Shown here piece after piece: positions 13,625 to 23,422 of a stretch of 64,000 nucleotides of DNA; within the stretch, counting starts at the first letter, position 1; each line of letters begins with the position of its first letter. The notes under the pieces were generated by a model. That model was given only the letters and a program-made list of their open reading frames with translations, had not been told where the DNA came from and did no database searches. A program made the translations under genes and the position numbers. The DNA is taken from NCBI RefSeq assembly GCF_017114825.1, contig NZ_JADEVO010000033.1:1-64000 (forward strand). The letters are read 5' to 3'. The stretch comes from Pseudomonas gregormendelii. GTDB taxonomy: Bacteria > Pseudomonadota > Gammaproteobacteria > Pseudomonadales > Pseudomonadaceae.

Positions 13625-14911
13625 TCAGAAGATGTTGATCGGGTAATCCACGAACACACGCACTTCGTTGCCGCTGACGTTGTACTCGCTCGACTTCTGC
13701 GATACCCGCAGGATCGAGCTGCGCAGTTTTACGCTGAGGTCTTTGGCCGGGCCGCTTTGGACGACGTATTTGAACTGGTTGAAGATTTCGCGCTCGGTAC
13801 CGCCTTCGCTGGTGGAAGTGGTGATGTTGTCGCCGCGCACGTAGGCGAAGTTGTAGCTCAGGCCTGGCACGCCGAAGGTGCCGAAGTCGAGGCCGTAGCC
13901 CAGCTGCCAGCTGCGTTCGTCTTCAGCGTTGAAGTCGGACCAGTAGGAGTTCGCCAGGTAGATGGTGTTGCCGCCGTCACCCACACGACCTTGGCCGCGC
14001 TGATAGCCGCCGTAGGCATAGCCCAGGTTGCTGTCGCCGGTACTGCGCTGGTGGGCGATGGTGAACGAGTGCGGGCCGGTGGCGAAAGTGGCCGCCAGGC
14101 TCCAGATCTTGTTGTCGTCGCCGGTGGCGCCGCTGTCACGGACGTAGGAGTCTTCCAGCTTGGTGCGATAGCCGTTGAAGTCCAGGGTCAGGGACTGATC
14201 CTTGTCGATCGGGAATACGTAGTTGGCGTTGAGGTACTGTTTCTTCAACACGTCTTCAACGTCGGAAGCGTAGACCGCTGCCTTGAACTGCTCGGTGAAC
14301 TGGTAGCTGCCGCCCAATACGTTGATCGACTTCAGGCCACCGCTGTCACGGCCTTCAGCGCTCTTGCGCGATTCGGCGGTGAAACGACCGGCGTTCAGCT
14401 CCAGGCCCTTGATCTCCTTGGAGGTGATCAGGGTGCCGGTGTAGCTTTCCGGCAGCAGGCGCGAGTTGTCGTAGCTCAGTACCGGCAGGGCCGGCATCTG
14501 GTCGCCGTAGGTCAGCGTGGTGCTGGACAGGCGGAATTTGACCGCAGCGCCAGCCTTGGACAGGTCGTCAGCCGCAGCGCCGCTGTCGCCTTGTTTAAAG
14601 AAGTCGATACCGCCAGCGCCGCTGCGGCCTTTGCCGCCGTCCAGGCGCAGTGCGTAGAGGCCGAAGGCGTCAACACCGACACCAACGGTGCCTTGGGTGA
14701 AGCCGGACGAGAAGGTGCCGATGGCCGCTTGGCCCCATTCGGCCTTGTCCGGGTTGCCGTCTTTGTAGTCACGGTTCATGTAGGCGTTGCGCAGCAACAC
14801 TTTGAGGCTGCTGTCTTCAACAAAACCCTTGGATTCGGCCTGGTCGTTAGCCATGGCCTGTGTAGCACTCAACATCCCCAGAGCGATCAGGCTGATACGC
14901 TTGTTCAACAT
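13625..14911 (-). CDS. OprD-family outer-membrane porin
   Basis: The 428-residue product starts with a signal peptide ending near TQAMANDQAE. It then shows the OprD pattern: SSLKVLLRNAYMNRDYKDG, SYDNSRLLPESYTGT, the DERSWQLGYGLDF strand and a C-terminal phenylalanine after VDYPINIF, the usual outer-membrane assembly signal. These are 18-strand channels for amino acids, peptides or small organic acids. I cannot assign a substrate from sequence; it differs clearly from the vanillate porin at 5.5 kb. It stands alone, ended by the terminator at 13572. The start has AAGGAAAAG upstream. Confidence 0.88.
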   Translation of the reverse strand: MLNKRISLIALGMLSATQAMANDQAESKGFVEDSSLKVLLRNAYMNRDYKDGNPDKAEWGQAAIGTFSSGFTQGTVGVGVDAFGLYALRLDGGKGRSGAGGIDFFKQGDSGAAADDLSKAGAAVKFRLSSTTLTYGDQMPALPVLSYDNSRLLPESYTGTLITSKEIKGLELNAGRFTAESRKSAEGRDSGGLKSINVLGGSYQFTEQFKAAVYASDVEDVLKKQYLNANYVFPIDKDQSLTLDFNGYRTKLEDSYVRDSGATGDDNKIWSLAATFATGPHSFTIAHQRSTGDSNLGYAYGGYQRGQGRVGDGGNTIYLANSYWSDFNAEDERSWQLGYGLDFGTFGVPGLSYNFAYVRGDNITTSTSEGGTEREIFNQFKYVVQSGPAKDLSVKLRSSILRVSQKSSEYNVSGNEVRVFVDYPINIF

Positions 14912-14997
14912 TTTGTTCTTTTCCTTATAAGCGGTTAATACGCGCTGTGCCGAACGGCTGAAACGGCGCTGTTACGCTCTTTTTTCAACGCAAAACA

Positions 14998-15034
14998 AAA
15001 AGGCCCGCCCACGAGAAATCGAGGCGGGCCTTTT
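14998..15034. terminator. Orphan bidirectional terminator between divergent genes
   Basis: A 12-bp perfect stem (AAAAGGCCCGCC with GGCGGGCCTTTT) has U-runs when read on either strand. Neither flanking gene ends here: both start on either side of it. It must therefore stop transcripts that begin inside this intergenic region, or attenuate a long leader. Confidence 0.8.
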
Positions 15035-15223
15035 ATTATTTTGTCGGTCATGGCGGTTGGCCACAGGCGTTGGGGCGAATCCTAGCCGCGCCCTTAACGG
15101 TGTGTCAATTTGAAGAATCGTCTGTGAATAGGCGAAAAAAGTCTAAGGAATCATCAACGTAATGTTTCTGACATGATCAGTAACAATCGAACCAGGGAAC
15201 TTTTCAGGAATAATTATCGAAAG

Positions 15224-15247
15224 TAAATAGCACGCATTATCATTCGC
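15224..15247 (+). promoter_or_regulatory. Possible Fur box upstream of the siderophore receptor
   Basis: GCATTATCATTCG at 15234-15246 matches one half of the Fur consensus GATAATGATAATCATTATC. The left half (AAATAGCAC) matches poorly. The location, about 50 bp before the receptor start, is right for iron control, but the match is partial. Confidence 0.4.
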
Positions 15248-15292
15248 GACGTTCAGCCACATCCCAAAAATTCTAAGGACGCGCCCTCCAAA

Positions 15293-17386
15293 ATGCCTGC
15301 CCCTTTTCGCCTTGTGCCCTTCAGCTTGGGTCTCTCAGCTGTGCTTTCTGCCGGTTTTTCCTACGCCGCACCGACCACATTACCGGCGACTTCCATCAGC
15401 GCCGAAGCTGAGGCCGATGACCCGCGAGTGAAGGAAACCAGCACGGCGACCCGCACGGCGACACCGGTGCGTTACGTTCCCCAGGCCATCGACTCGGTGA
15501 AAACCGCGAACGTGATGGACTACGGCACCAACGACCTGGGCACGGCACTCAGTGGCGTTCCCAACGTCAGCAGTGGCGCCGACACCCGTTTTGATAGCCT
15601 GCGCATTCGGGGCTTCGACGCCAGCAACGACTTTTACCTCGACGGCATTCGTGACGACAGCCAGTACGTGCGCGACCTGCACAACATCGGGAAGATCGAA
15701 GTGCTCAAAGGCCCGGCAGCCGTGCTGTATGGCCGTGGTAGCCAGGGCGGCATCGTCAATCGGGTCAGCAAACAGCCAGAATTCGGCCGCCGCTCGACCA
15801 TTGAAGCCCAAGGCGGCAGCGAAGACCTGCGCAGCCTGTACGCCGACCTGAGTACCGACCCGACCGATAACATCAGCCTGCGCCTGAACATGGGCAATAT
15901 GGACGAAAATAGCTTCCGCGATGGCGTCAGCGGCAATCGCCAACTGTTCGCGCCATCGATGAGCTGGCAGCTGACCCCGGACCTCAACTGGCTGGTGCAG
16001 TACGAGTACAGCCGTTACAACCGCACCCCCGACCGTGGCGTGCCTGGGGTAAATGGCCGCCCGGCAGATGTAGGACGGGGTACCACCTACGGCAGCGATC
16101 ACGATTTCATCGACGACAAGTCACAATCCCTGCGCTCCAAACTCAGCTACGAACTCAGCGATAACTGGCAGCTTCGCCATACCCTGGGCGTATTCAAGCT
16201 CAACAGTGATTTTGATAACACCTACCAGACCGGCTACACCCCGGCCACCCACCAGGTCACGCGCCAGCACTGGCAACAGGACCTGACCACCCGTAACGTT
16301 TTCAACAACGTCGAGCTGGAAGGTGGGTTCGACACCTTCGCCCTGGAACACCGGTTGCTCACCGGTATTGAAGTGGGCAGCCAGCGCCGTGATCCGACGC
16401 TGTACAACGCTGCTACGTCGGGGCCAGGCAGCTCACCGGTGCCGGCACTCGACCTGTTTAACCCCAACCGTGAGCTGCGCCATACCGGGCGCATGCAGGT
16501 GGCGAGCAACAACCACACCGAAGTCGAGAGCCGCGCGGTGTACGTGCAGGATCAGCTGCGCCTGAACGACCAATGGCAGGTGTTGGCCGGCCTGCGCTAC
16601 GACACCTTCGATATCGAATCGACCAACCAGCTGCGCAATATTTCCGAAGACCGTGACAGCCACAGCACCAGCCCGCGTGTAGGCCTTGTCTGGACACCGC
16701 TGCGGGATCATTCCTTCTATGCGTCCTGGTCCAAGACCTTCTCGCCGGTGGGCGGAGGTTTGATCGGCATCACGCCGGGCGCCACCGGTAACGGCAATGA
16801 CCTGAGTCCAGAGCTGACCAAACAAAAGGAAATCGGCGTGAAGTCCGACTGGCTCGACGACCGGCTGAGCACCACCCTGGCGATCTATGAACTGGAACTC
16901 TACAACCGGCGCACCAGCGACCCGCTGGATCCGACCATCACTTTGCTCACCGGCAAGCAACGGTCCCGCGGCATCGAGCTGACCGGTACCGGCCGTATCA
17001 CCGGCAACTGGTATGTGCGCGGTGGTATGGGCATTCAGGATGCGACGGTGGAAAAGGACAACAACGGCTTTGAGGGCAAGCGCATCAGCGACGTGGCCAA
17101 GCGTAACGGCAGCCTGTTCGTGACCTGGAAACCGGAGATGGGTTGGTATGCGGAAACCGGTTTGACGCTGGTGGGTGATCGGTATGCCGATAACCTCAAC
17201 ACCGTGATGATGCCGGGCTATGGTCGGTGGGATGCATTGGCCGGGTTCCGGCAGAAGGATTGGGATTTGCGGGCGGCGTTGAACAATATTGCGGATAAGG
17301 AATATTACGAGTCAGCGACGAGTCAGTTTCAGATTCAGCCGGGGGCGCCGCGTAGCCTGGTTGTGACCGGAACCTACAGCTTCTGA
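15293..17386 (+). CDS. TonB-dependent siderophore receptor
   Basis: The 697-residue outer-membrane receptor has a signal peptide cleaved near FSYAAPT, then a plug domain (about residues 55-165) with LRIRGFDASNDFYLDGIRDD and VLKGPAAVLYGRGSQGG, then a 22-strand barrel ending in the aromatic strand LVVTGTYSF. There is no N-terminal signalling extension, so it is not a FecA-type transducer. The plug resembles catecholate receptors of the Fiu type, and import of a ferric siderophore is the expected role. A partial Fur site precedes it. No ABC transporter or TonB gene is nearby. Confidence 0.9.
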   Translation: MPAPFRLVPFSLGLSAVLSAGFSYAAPTTLPATSISAEAEADDPRVKETSTATRTATPVRYVPQAIDSVKTANVMDYGTNDLGTALSGVPNVSSGADTRFDSLRIRGFDASNDFYLDGIRDDSQYVRDLHNIGKIEVLKGPAAVLYGRGSQGGIVNRVSKQPEFGRRSTIEAQGGSEDLRSLYADLSTDPTDNISLRLNMGNMDENSFRDGVSGNRQLFAPSMSWQLTPDLNWLVQYEYSRYNRTPDRGVPGVNGRPADVGRGTTYGSDHDFIDDKSQSLRSKLSYELSDNWQLRHTLGVFKLNSDFDNTYQTGYTPATHQVTRQHWQQDLTTRNVFNNVELEGGFDTFALEHRLLTGIEVGSQRRDPTLYNAATSGPGSSPVPALDLFNPNRELRHTGRMQVASNNHTEVESRAVYVQDQLRLNDQWQVLAGLRYDTFDIESTNQLRNISEDRDSHSTSPRVGLVWTPLRDHSFYASWSKTFSPVGGGLIGITPGATGNGNDLSPELTKQKEIGVKSDWLDDRLSTTLAIYELELYNRRTSDPLDPTITLLTGKQRSRGIELTGTGRITGNWYVRGGMGIQDATVEKDNNGFEGKRISDVAKRNGSLFVTWKPEMGWYAETGLTLVGDRYADNLNTVMMPGYGRWDALAGFRQKDWDLRAALNNIADKEYYESATSQFQIQPGAPRSLVVTGTYSF

Positions 17387-17400
17387 TCACCGCAAAACCT

Positions 17401-17488
17401 GTAGGAGTGAGCCTGCTCGCGATGAGGCCATGTCAATCGGCAGATGCTTTCTGACAGACCACTATCGCGAGCAGGCTCGCTCCCACAC
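17401..17488. repeat. REP pair (BIME) after the siderophore receptor gene
   Basis: GTAGGAGTGAGCCTGCTCGC at 17401-17420 and its inverted partner GCGAGCAGGCTCGCTCCCAC at 17467-17486 are separated by about 46 bases. This matches the AGC-type REP units found elsewhere in the window. Confidence 0.85.
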
Positions 17489-17511
17489 TTGATCTTCAGC
17501 GTTTAAAAAGC

Positions 17512-17545
17512 AAAAAAAAAGCGCCGCCATCCCGGCAGCGCTTTT
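17512..17545 (-). terminator. Terminator of the small gene at 17566
   Basis: The hairpin AAAAGCGCCGCC...GGCAGCGCTTTT is followed on the minus strand by nine T residues. It lies about 20 bp past the stop of the 70-residue gene at 17566-17778. Confidence 0.85.
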
Positions 17546-17565
17546 ATCAATCCGTTGTTTTCTTC

Positions 17566-17778
17566 TTATCCTTCCATCACATCCCACAACGCTTCCAGTT
17601 CAGCTTCGCTGAATAAACCAGCGGGGTAGCGCTCGATCATCATCCGGCGCGGATCAGGTTCCCTGATCTGACGCGTTCCATTGGATTTCAACCAGTGCGC
17701 CAGGACCTGGAGCGATTCGTTGTTGACTGCCAGGGGATGCGACGCCTGCTCGCTCACTACATTGACTTCGGCGTTCAT
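17566..17778 (-). CDS. Hypothetical protein, 70 residues
   Basis: A small soluble acidic protein. The core LAHWLKSNGTRQIREPDPRR and the tail GLFSEAELEALWDVMEG look structured. I prefer the ATG at 17776-17778, which has GGGAGAGA upstream, to the TTG start at 17820. It has its own terminator (17512-17545) directly downstream, which supports a real, monocistronic gene. I recognise no family. Confidence 0.6.
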   Translation of the reverse strand: MNAEVNVVSEQASHPLAVNNESLQVLAHWLKSNGTRQIREPDPRRMMIERYPAGLFSEAELEALWDVMEG

Positions 17779-17920
17779 CTCCGCGCTCTCTCCCGGTATA
17801 TGAGCGGCTAACTTATCCAAGGTTTGTGACAGAACATCGCAGTTCTCCCCTCCTTGTTTAACCCCATAACCGATACAAGAGCTGTGCCAATGTGTTGACG
17901 TTGTCGATAAGCGGACACAA

Positions 17921-17953
17921 AAAGGCCCGCAGTCCTGATGGACGGCGGGCCTC
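17921..17953 (-). terminator. Terminator of the aguB-aguA operon
   Basis: The stem AGGCCCGC with GCGGGCCT, plus inner pairing, is followed on the minus strand by TTTTTGTG. It is about 70 bp past the aguA stop. Confidence 0.8.
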
Positions 17954-18022
17954 TCGTGTCAGTCAGCAGGAAAATCGTCGAGTTGAAATTTTTCCAGTCA
18001 ACTCAATCTGTTACAACCCCAC

Positions 18023-19129
18023 TCACTCGTTGTGCGGCGCCGGCTGCTGTTGGGTAAGGCAGTGAATGTTGCCGCCGCCCAGTAACAACTCACGCCCCGG
18101 CACCATCACCACTTCGTGCTGGGGAAACAGGTTCTGCAGGATTTCCCGCGCCGGACCATCCAGCGGGTCGTCGAAACTTGGAGCGATGATGCCGCCGTTG
18201 ACGATCAGGAAGTTCACGTAGGAACCCGCCAAGCGAACGCCAGGATTTCGTTCCTGGCTGCCGTCGACCGGATCCACGCCCGCACATTCTTCCTCGGTCG
18301 CGTACAGCGGCCCCGGAATCGGCATCTTGTGCACCGTGAATGGGCGCCCCTTGGCATCAGTGGCGCTTTCCAGCACTTTCATTGCGGCCTGGCAGCGCGG
18401 GTAGTTCGGGTCTTGCGGATCGTCGGTCCAGGCCAGCAGTACTTCACCCGGACGGATGTAGCAGCAGAAGTTATCCACATGACCATCGGTTTCGTCGTTG
18501 AACAAACCGTCCGGCAGCCAGATGATTTTATCCACAGCCAGGTTCGCGCTCAGCACCGCTTCGATGTCAGCGCGGTCCAGGTGTGGATTGCGGTTGCGAT
18601 TGAGCAGGCACTCTTCGGTGGTGATGAGCGTGCCTTCGCCGTCGACGTGAATCGAGCCGCCTTCGAGCACAAAACCTTCGGTGCGATAGCGCGGGCTGCG
18701 TTCGATCTCGAGGATCTTGCCGCCGACCTGCGAGTCGCGGTTCCACGGCGAATAGAGGCCGCCGTCGAAGCCGCCCCAGGCGTTGAAGTCCCAGTTCACG
18801 CCGCGGACTTCGCCACTGTTGTTGATCACGAAAGTAGGACCGGTGTCGCGGACCCAGGCGTCGTCGCTGGACATCTCGACAACCCGGATATTCGGCACGT
18901 CCAGGCGCGCACGGGCATTTTCATACTGGCCGGCGGAGACCGCCACGGTCACCGGTTCGAAACGCGCGATGGCCTTGGCCACTGCAACGTGGGCGGCTTG
19001 CGCCGGCTTGCCGCCCAGACGCCAGTTGTCCGGGCGCTCTGGCCAGATCATCCAGGTTTGGGTTTGTGGCGCCCACTCGGCCGGCATGTAGAAGCCATCG
19101 GCGCGGGGCGTGCTGTTTAAAGTGGTCAT
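18023..19129 (-). CDS. aguA: Agmatine deiminase
   Basis: The 368-residue enzyme hydrolyses agmatine to N-carbamoylputrescine and ammonia in the cytoplasm. It belongs to the guanidino-group-modifying (PAD-like) fold. Visible signatures are [51 protein letters not shown] and the C-terminal [12 protein letters not shown] with the nucleophile C357. The length is normal. It starts 5 bp after aguB, forming the two-step agmatine-to-putrescine pathway. A terminator follows at 17921. Confidence 0.95.
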   Translation of the reverse strand: MTTLNSTPRADGFYMPAEWAPQTQTWMIWPERPDNWRLGGKPAQAAHVAVAKAIARFEPVTVAVSAGQYENARARLDVPNIRVVEMSSDDAWVRDTGPTFVINNSGEVRGVNWDFNAWGGFDGGLYSPWNRDSQVGGKILEIERSPRYRTEGFVLEGGSIHVDGEGTLITTEECLLNRNRNPHLDRADIEAVLSANLAVDKIIWLPDGLFNDETDGHVDNFCCYIRPGEVLLAWTDDPQDPNYPRCQAAMKVLESATDAKGRPFTVHKMPIPGPLYATEEECAGVDPVDGSQERNPGVRLAGSYVNFLIVNGGIIAPSFDDPLDGPAREILQNLFPQHEVVMVPGRELLLGGGNIHCLTQQQPAPHNE

Positions 19130-19134
19130 GACGA

Positions 19135-20013
<879 letters not shown>

Positions 20014-20366
20014 GAATCATCTCCTGGGCAAGCGGCTGGGGTCAGTGTGACGACGACCCATGACAGAAAGCGGAAGCCCAGGCGGAATTTCACCATGCCG
20101 AGGCAATGGCGACTTTATAGCCGATAAAAATCGGCTTTAAAAGCGAATATTTTTAGAAAAATGAATATATACGCTGGAAACACCGATAATAATCGATATC
20201 CATGGACGACCCCACACCCGTAGGAGCTGCGTAGGAGCTGCCGAGTGCAACGAGGCTGCGATCTTTTGATGTTGTATTTTTTAAGATCAAAAGATCGCAG
20301 CCTCGTTGCACTCGACAGCTCCTACACGCCCTCAACACACCCCCAACACAGCAATGGGCATAGGGT
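20014..20366. other. Intergenic region holding a long inverted repeat
   Basis: Between the fusion gene end and aguB lies the large inverted repeat at 20231-20325 and an AT-rich segment at 20115-20190 likely to contain the aguB promoter. I see no coding frame that is better than chance. Confidence 0.6.
20231..20325. repeat. Long inverted repeat (BIME of the GATCGCAGCC/GGCAGCTCCTAC type)
   Basis: Arms 20231-20270 and 20286-20325 match at 39 of 40 positions around a 15-base AT-rich loop. An extra GTAGGAGCTGC half-unit precedes the left arm. This is the second REP type of the window and would form a very stable RNA hairpin downstream of the fusion gene. Confidence 0.9.
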
Positions 20367-23279
20367 TCAAAGGCCCTCTGCAAGCACCTTCGAAAGCATA
20401 TCCACAAAGAAATCCACACTCCGGCGCGACGTCACCATCGGCGGTTTGATTTTCAGCACGTTCAGGTAATCCCCCGTCGGCTGCATGAAAATCCCCAGCT
20501 CGCGCAGCCGATCACATAGTGCCGTGGTCTCCTGCGTCGCCGGCTCCAGGGTCTCGCGGTTACGGATCAGCTCCACCCCAAGATAAAATCCGGAACCGTG
20601 CACCGCGCCCACCAGCGGATGAATATCGATCAGGGCCTCAAGTCGCTCCTTGAAGTACCCGCCCACGACCTGAGCGTTGTCCCAGAGTTTTTCTTCCTCC
20701 ATCACATCCAGCACCGCCATGCCGATCTGGCAGCTCACCGGACTGCCACCCGCCGACGAGAAGAAATAGCCCTCGGCCTCCAGCGCCTCGGCGATTTCCC
20801 GGCGAGTGATCACCGCGCCCAAGGGCTGGCCGTTGCCCATGCCCTTGGCCATGGTGATGATTTCCGGCACCACGCCCTGCTCCTCAAACCCCCAGAAAAA
20901 GTGGCCCATGCGACCGTAGCCGACCTGCACTTCATCGGCGATGCACACGCCACCCTGGGCGCGTACCAGGGCGTAGACCTGCTTCAGATAACCCGGGGGC
21001 AACGAGATTCCGCCCGCGTTGCCATAGACCGGTTCGCAAATGAACCCGGCAAGCTGGCGCTGCTGCCCGGCGATTTTCGCCAGGTGGTGCTCGACGCTGC
21101 GCACGTACTCGGGAGCACTGTCGGGGCCACGGAATTCGCCGCGATAGGTGTTCGGCGCCGTCACCGGGTGCACCCAGTCCGGGCGGCTGCTCAAGGCCTG
21201 GGGGTTGTCGGCGATCGAGGTCGAAACGGCGTCCGCGCCCACCGTCCAGCCGTGATAAGCCTCCAGCACGCTGAGCATGTCGCGCCCGCCGCTGTAGGCC
21301 CAGGCCAGGCGAATGGCCAGGTCATTGGCCTCGCTGCCGCTGTTGACCAGGAACACCCGGTCCATGGAGTCCGGTGCCAGCTTGAGCAGTCGCTCGGAAA
21401 ACTCGGCGACCGCCGCGTAGTTGAAACGCGAGTTGGTATTGAGCAGCGACCACTGGCGACTGGCGACCGCCGCCATGCGCGGATGGCCATGGCCCAAGAC
21501 TGCAACGTTGTTGAGCATGTCGAGATAGGAGCGGCCCTGCATGTCGATCAGGTGATTGCGCCAGCCGCGCTCGATACGCGGCGGGTCCACGTAGTAGTGT
21601 TTTTGCGTGCGGGCGAAACTGGCCTCGCGACGCGCCAGCAGGGTCTGCGAATCCAGCTCCTGTTCCGCATCGCAGGCCAGCCCCAGCAGGCTTGCCGGCG
21701 ACGGGCATAGCGCCTGCCAGGCGGCAGCACGGGAAGGTGTGCAGAACAACGGCGCGTTTAGCGAAGCGCCGCGACACAGCTGCACCCTCAGCGGCCCGTT
21801 CACCGCACCCAGCACCTGGCCTTTGACCAGTGCCGCGCCCGTGTGCAGCGACGGCTGGACGCCCCACAACCGCAGGCTCAATTGCGGGCCATCAAGTTGC
21901 AGCACACCCGGCTCGGGTTCATGGACCATGCCGGCAAACGGTGACTCGACCGCCGTGCCCATTGGCACCCTTAATTCGACGTGCAGCGGGCAAGTGTCCG
22001 GCTCGCGAAACGAATCCGGCTGGGTGCGCGACAGGCGATATTGCCCGTAACGACTGGCCGCCAGTTCATGCAAGGCGGCGGCCTCGTCCAGCAGGCGCTG
22101 ATCGATGCCCGGCTGTTCCCAGTTGCCGGCTTCGAAATGCGGGCTCAGGACGCCCAGGTCAATCAGGGCAAACTCCCGTCCGACCAGGCCCGGCAGCAGC
22201 GGGGCAAACCCTTCGCTGCCAATGCCCGGCAGGTGCTGACCGACGGCAGACAGGATCGCCGCCTCCATCAATTCCAACGGTACCGAAGTGGCCACGCGAA
22301 AGATTTCCCACTCGTGGGTCAGGTTGTCACGGCTGTAGGCATTGCCCGGATCGATGCTCACCTGCTGCTCGCCACTGAGCACCAGCACGGCGGCGCGGGC
22401 CACGATCAGCGGCCACAGCGCCAGGAGCTCTGCGTGCTCCAGTGGATTGACCGCGTGACACGCCTGCACCGCCGGCAGGATGTAAAACGGATCGCCACCG
22501 GCATGATGCAACAGCGCCGCGCAGGTCACCGACAGATCGGTGATGCGCCAGGTACGGATCAGGTCGCCGAAATCGATCACGCCCTGTAATTGCCACAGGC
22601 GATCAGCATCGCGTTGCCAGACTACGTTGTCGTCTGTGATGTCCATGTGAATGGCCTGCACCGGCAGCTTGTCCACCAGCGGTTGCAGATGCCGTTCGGC
22701 GCGTTCCGCTGCATCGGCGACTTGCCGGCGCTGCGTGTCATCCTTGATCACCGGCAGCAAGTGCGCAATCAGCGCATTGGCGTGACGGGCATCCCATTGC
22801 AGCGTGCGGGTCAGGCCGGGATGATCAAAGTCGGCCAGCGCCAGGTCCATTTCGCCGCAGAGCCGCCCGAACCCTGCAACGACGGCACCGGGCAGGTGAT
22901 CGAGGTCTGTCAGCGGCTGGCCGTCGATGTAACCCAGCAGCCGCACATGCACGGTCTGATCGGCCACTTGCAGGGTCAGCAGGTCCGCGCCGCTCCTGGC
23001 GCAAATAACCCGTGGCACTTGCACCCCGGCCTTTTCGGCCAGGTGCTTGAGGCCTGCATGCTGGGCTTGCAGCTCTTGCACGGCATAGTCGCCGCGGCAG
23101 ATTTTCAGGACGAAGCGCCCCTGATCGCTGTCGACACGGTAATTAAGATCCTGCTGACTGCCCAGGGCCCGCAGCGTTGCGCTCAACCCGTAATGCTCTG
23201 CGAGCAGCCCAAGCGCAAGCTCGGCCGACACTTGTGGGCTGGGCAAACTGGCGCGATGAATCAACGTGGCGAGCGGCAT
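20367..23279 (-). CDS. Kinase - M23-like domain - class III aminotransferase fusion
   Basis: The 970-residue protein has three parts. Residues 1-350 are an aminoglycoside-phosphotransferase-type kinase with lysine K59, catalytic loop H211-M-D213 to N218, and metal-binding DFG at 236-238. Residues about 430-520 resemble an M23/lipoyl-like beta domain (HVELRVPMGTAVESPFAGMV) without the zinc ligands. Residues about 560-970 are a PLP class III aminotransferase with GSEANDLA and K812 (MAKGMGNGQPLG). All catalytic residues of the two enzyme domains are present. Animal relatives split into a hydroxylysine kinase and phospho-lyases acting on phosphoethanolamine or phosphohydroxylysine, so a kinase-then-lyase on an amino alcohol is a good guess. 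It is divergent from the dctB-like gene. Confidence 0.88.
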   Translation of the reverse strand: MPLATLIHRASLPSPQVSAELALGLLAEHYGLSATLRALGSQQDLNYRVDSDQGRFVLKICRGDYAVQELQAQHAGLKHLAEKAGVQVPRVICARSGADLLTLQVADQTVHVRLLGYIDGQPLTDLDHLPGAVVAGFGRLCGEMDLALADFDHPGLTRTLQWDARHANALIAHLLPVIKDDTQRRQVADAAERAERHLQPLVDKLPVQAIHMDITDDNVVWQRDADRLWQLQGVIDFGDLIRTWRITDLSVTCAALLHHAGGDPFYILPAVQACHAVNPLEHAELLALWPLIVARAAVLVLSGEQQVSIDPGNAYSRDNLTHEWEIFRVATSVPLELMEAAILSAVGQHLPGIGSEGFAPLLPGLVGREFALIDLGVLSPHFEAGNWEQPGIDQRLLDEAAALHELAASRYGQYRLSRTQPDSFREPDTCPLHVELRVPMGTAVESPFAGMVHEPEPGVLQLDGPQLSLRLWGVQPSLHTGAALVKGQVLGAVNGPLRVQLCRGASLNAPLFCTPSRAAAWQALCPSPASLLGLACDAEQELDSQTLLARREASFARTQKHYYVDPPRIERGWRNHLIDMQGRSYLDMLNNVAVLGHGHPRMAAVASRQWSLLNTNSRFNYAAVAEFSERLLKLAPDSMDRVFLVNSGSEANDLAIRLAWAYSGGRDMLSVLEAYHGWTVGADAVSTSIADNPQALSSRPDWVHPVTAPNTYRGEFRGPDSAPEYVRSVEHHLAKIAGQQRQLAGFICEPVYGNAGGISLPPGYLKQVYALVRAQGGVCIADEVQVGYGRMGHFFWGFEEQGVVPEIITMAKGMGNGQPLGAVITRREIAEALEAEGYFFSSAGGSPVSCQIGMAVLDVMEEEKLWDNAQVVGGYFKERLEALIDIHPLVGAVHGSGFYLGVELIRNRETLEPATQETTALCDRLRELGIFMQPTGDYLNVLKIKPPMVTSRRSVDFFVDMLSKVLAEGL

Positions 23280-23422
23280 ACAACGACCCCTGAGAATTTG
23301 ATCAGGCGCTTATATCGCCATTGCTTGGGGCGATACGCAACCCCCCACAATCACACACCCCTCGCGCCACCCGGCACTTTGCGCAAGAATGCCGACCATC
23401 AACGCGACAGGCGCTCGACCTC

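Larger units (their letters stand above)
14912..15292. other. Divergent intergenic region with an unexplained terminator and a possible Fur site
   Basis: This 381-bp stretch separates the minus-strand porin from the plus-strand receptor. It holds a strong bidirectional terminator at 14998-15034 that fits neither gene, an AT-rich stretch at 15165-15240, and a Fur-like half-site near 15234. A small RNA ending at the terminator would explain the hairpin, but I can define no promoter or coding frame for it. Confidence 0.5.

Noticed and set aside
17401-17488. A CRISPR-like repeat array from repeated GAGC-rich units
   Set aside because: Units are inverted pairs with no regular spacers, typical of REP/BIME. 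No cas gene is present.
23280-23422. A sigma54 promoter in the divergent region of the fusion gene and dctB
   Set aside because: The best match, GGCACTTTGCGC, has GG and GC at wrong spacing. I could not find a GG-N10-GC pair with the right flanks.
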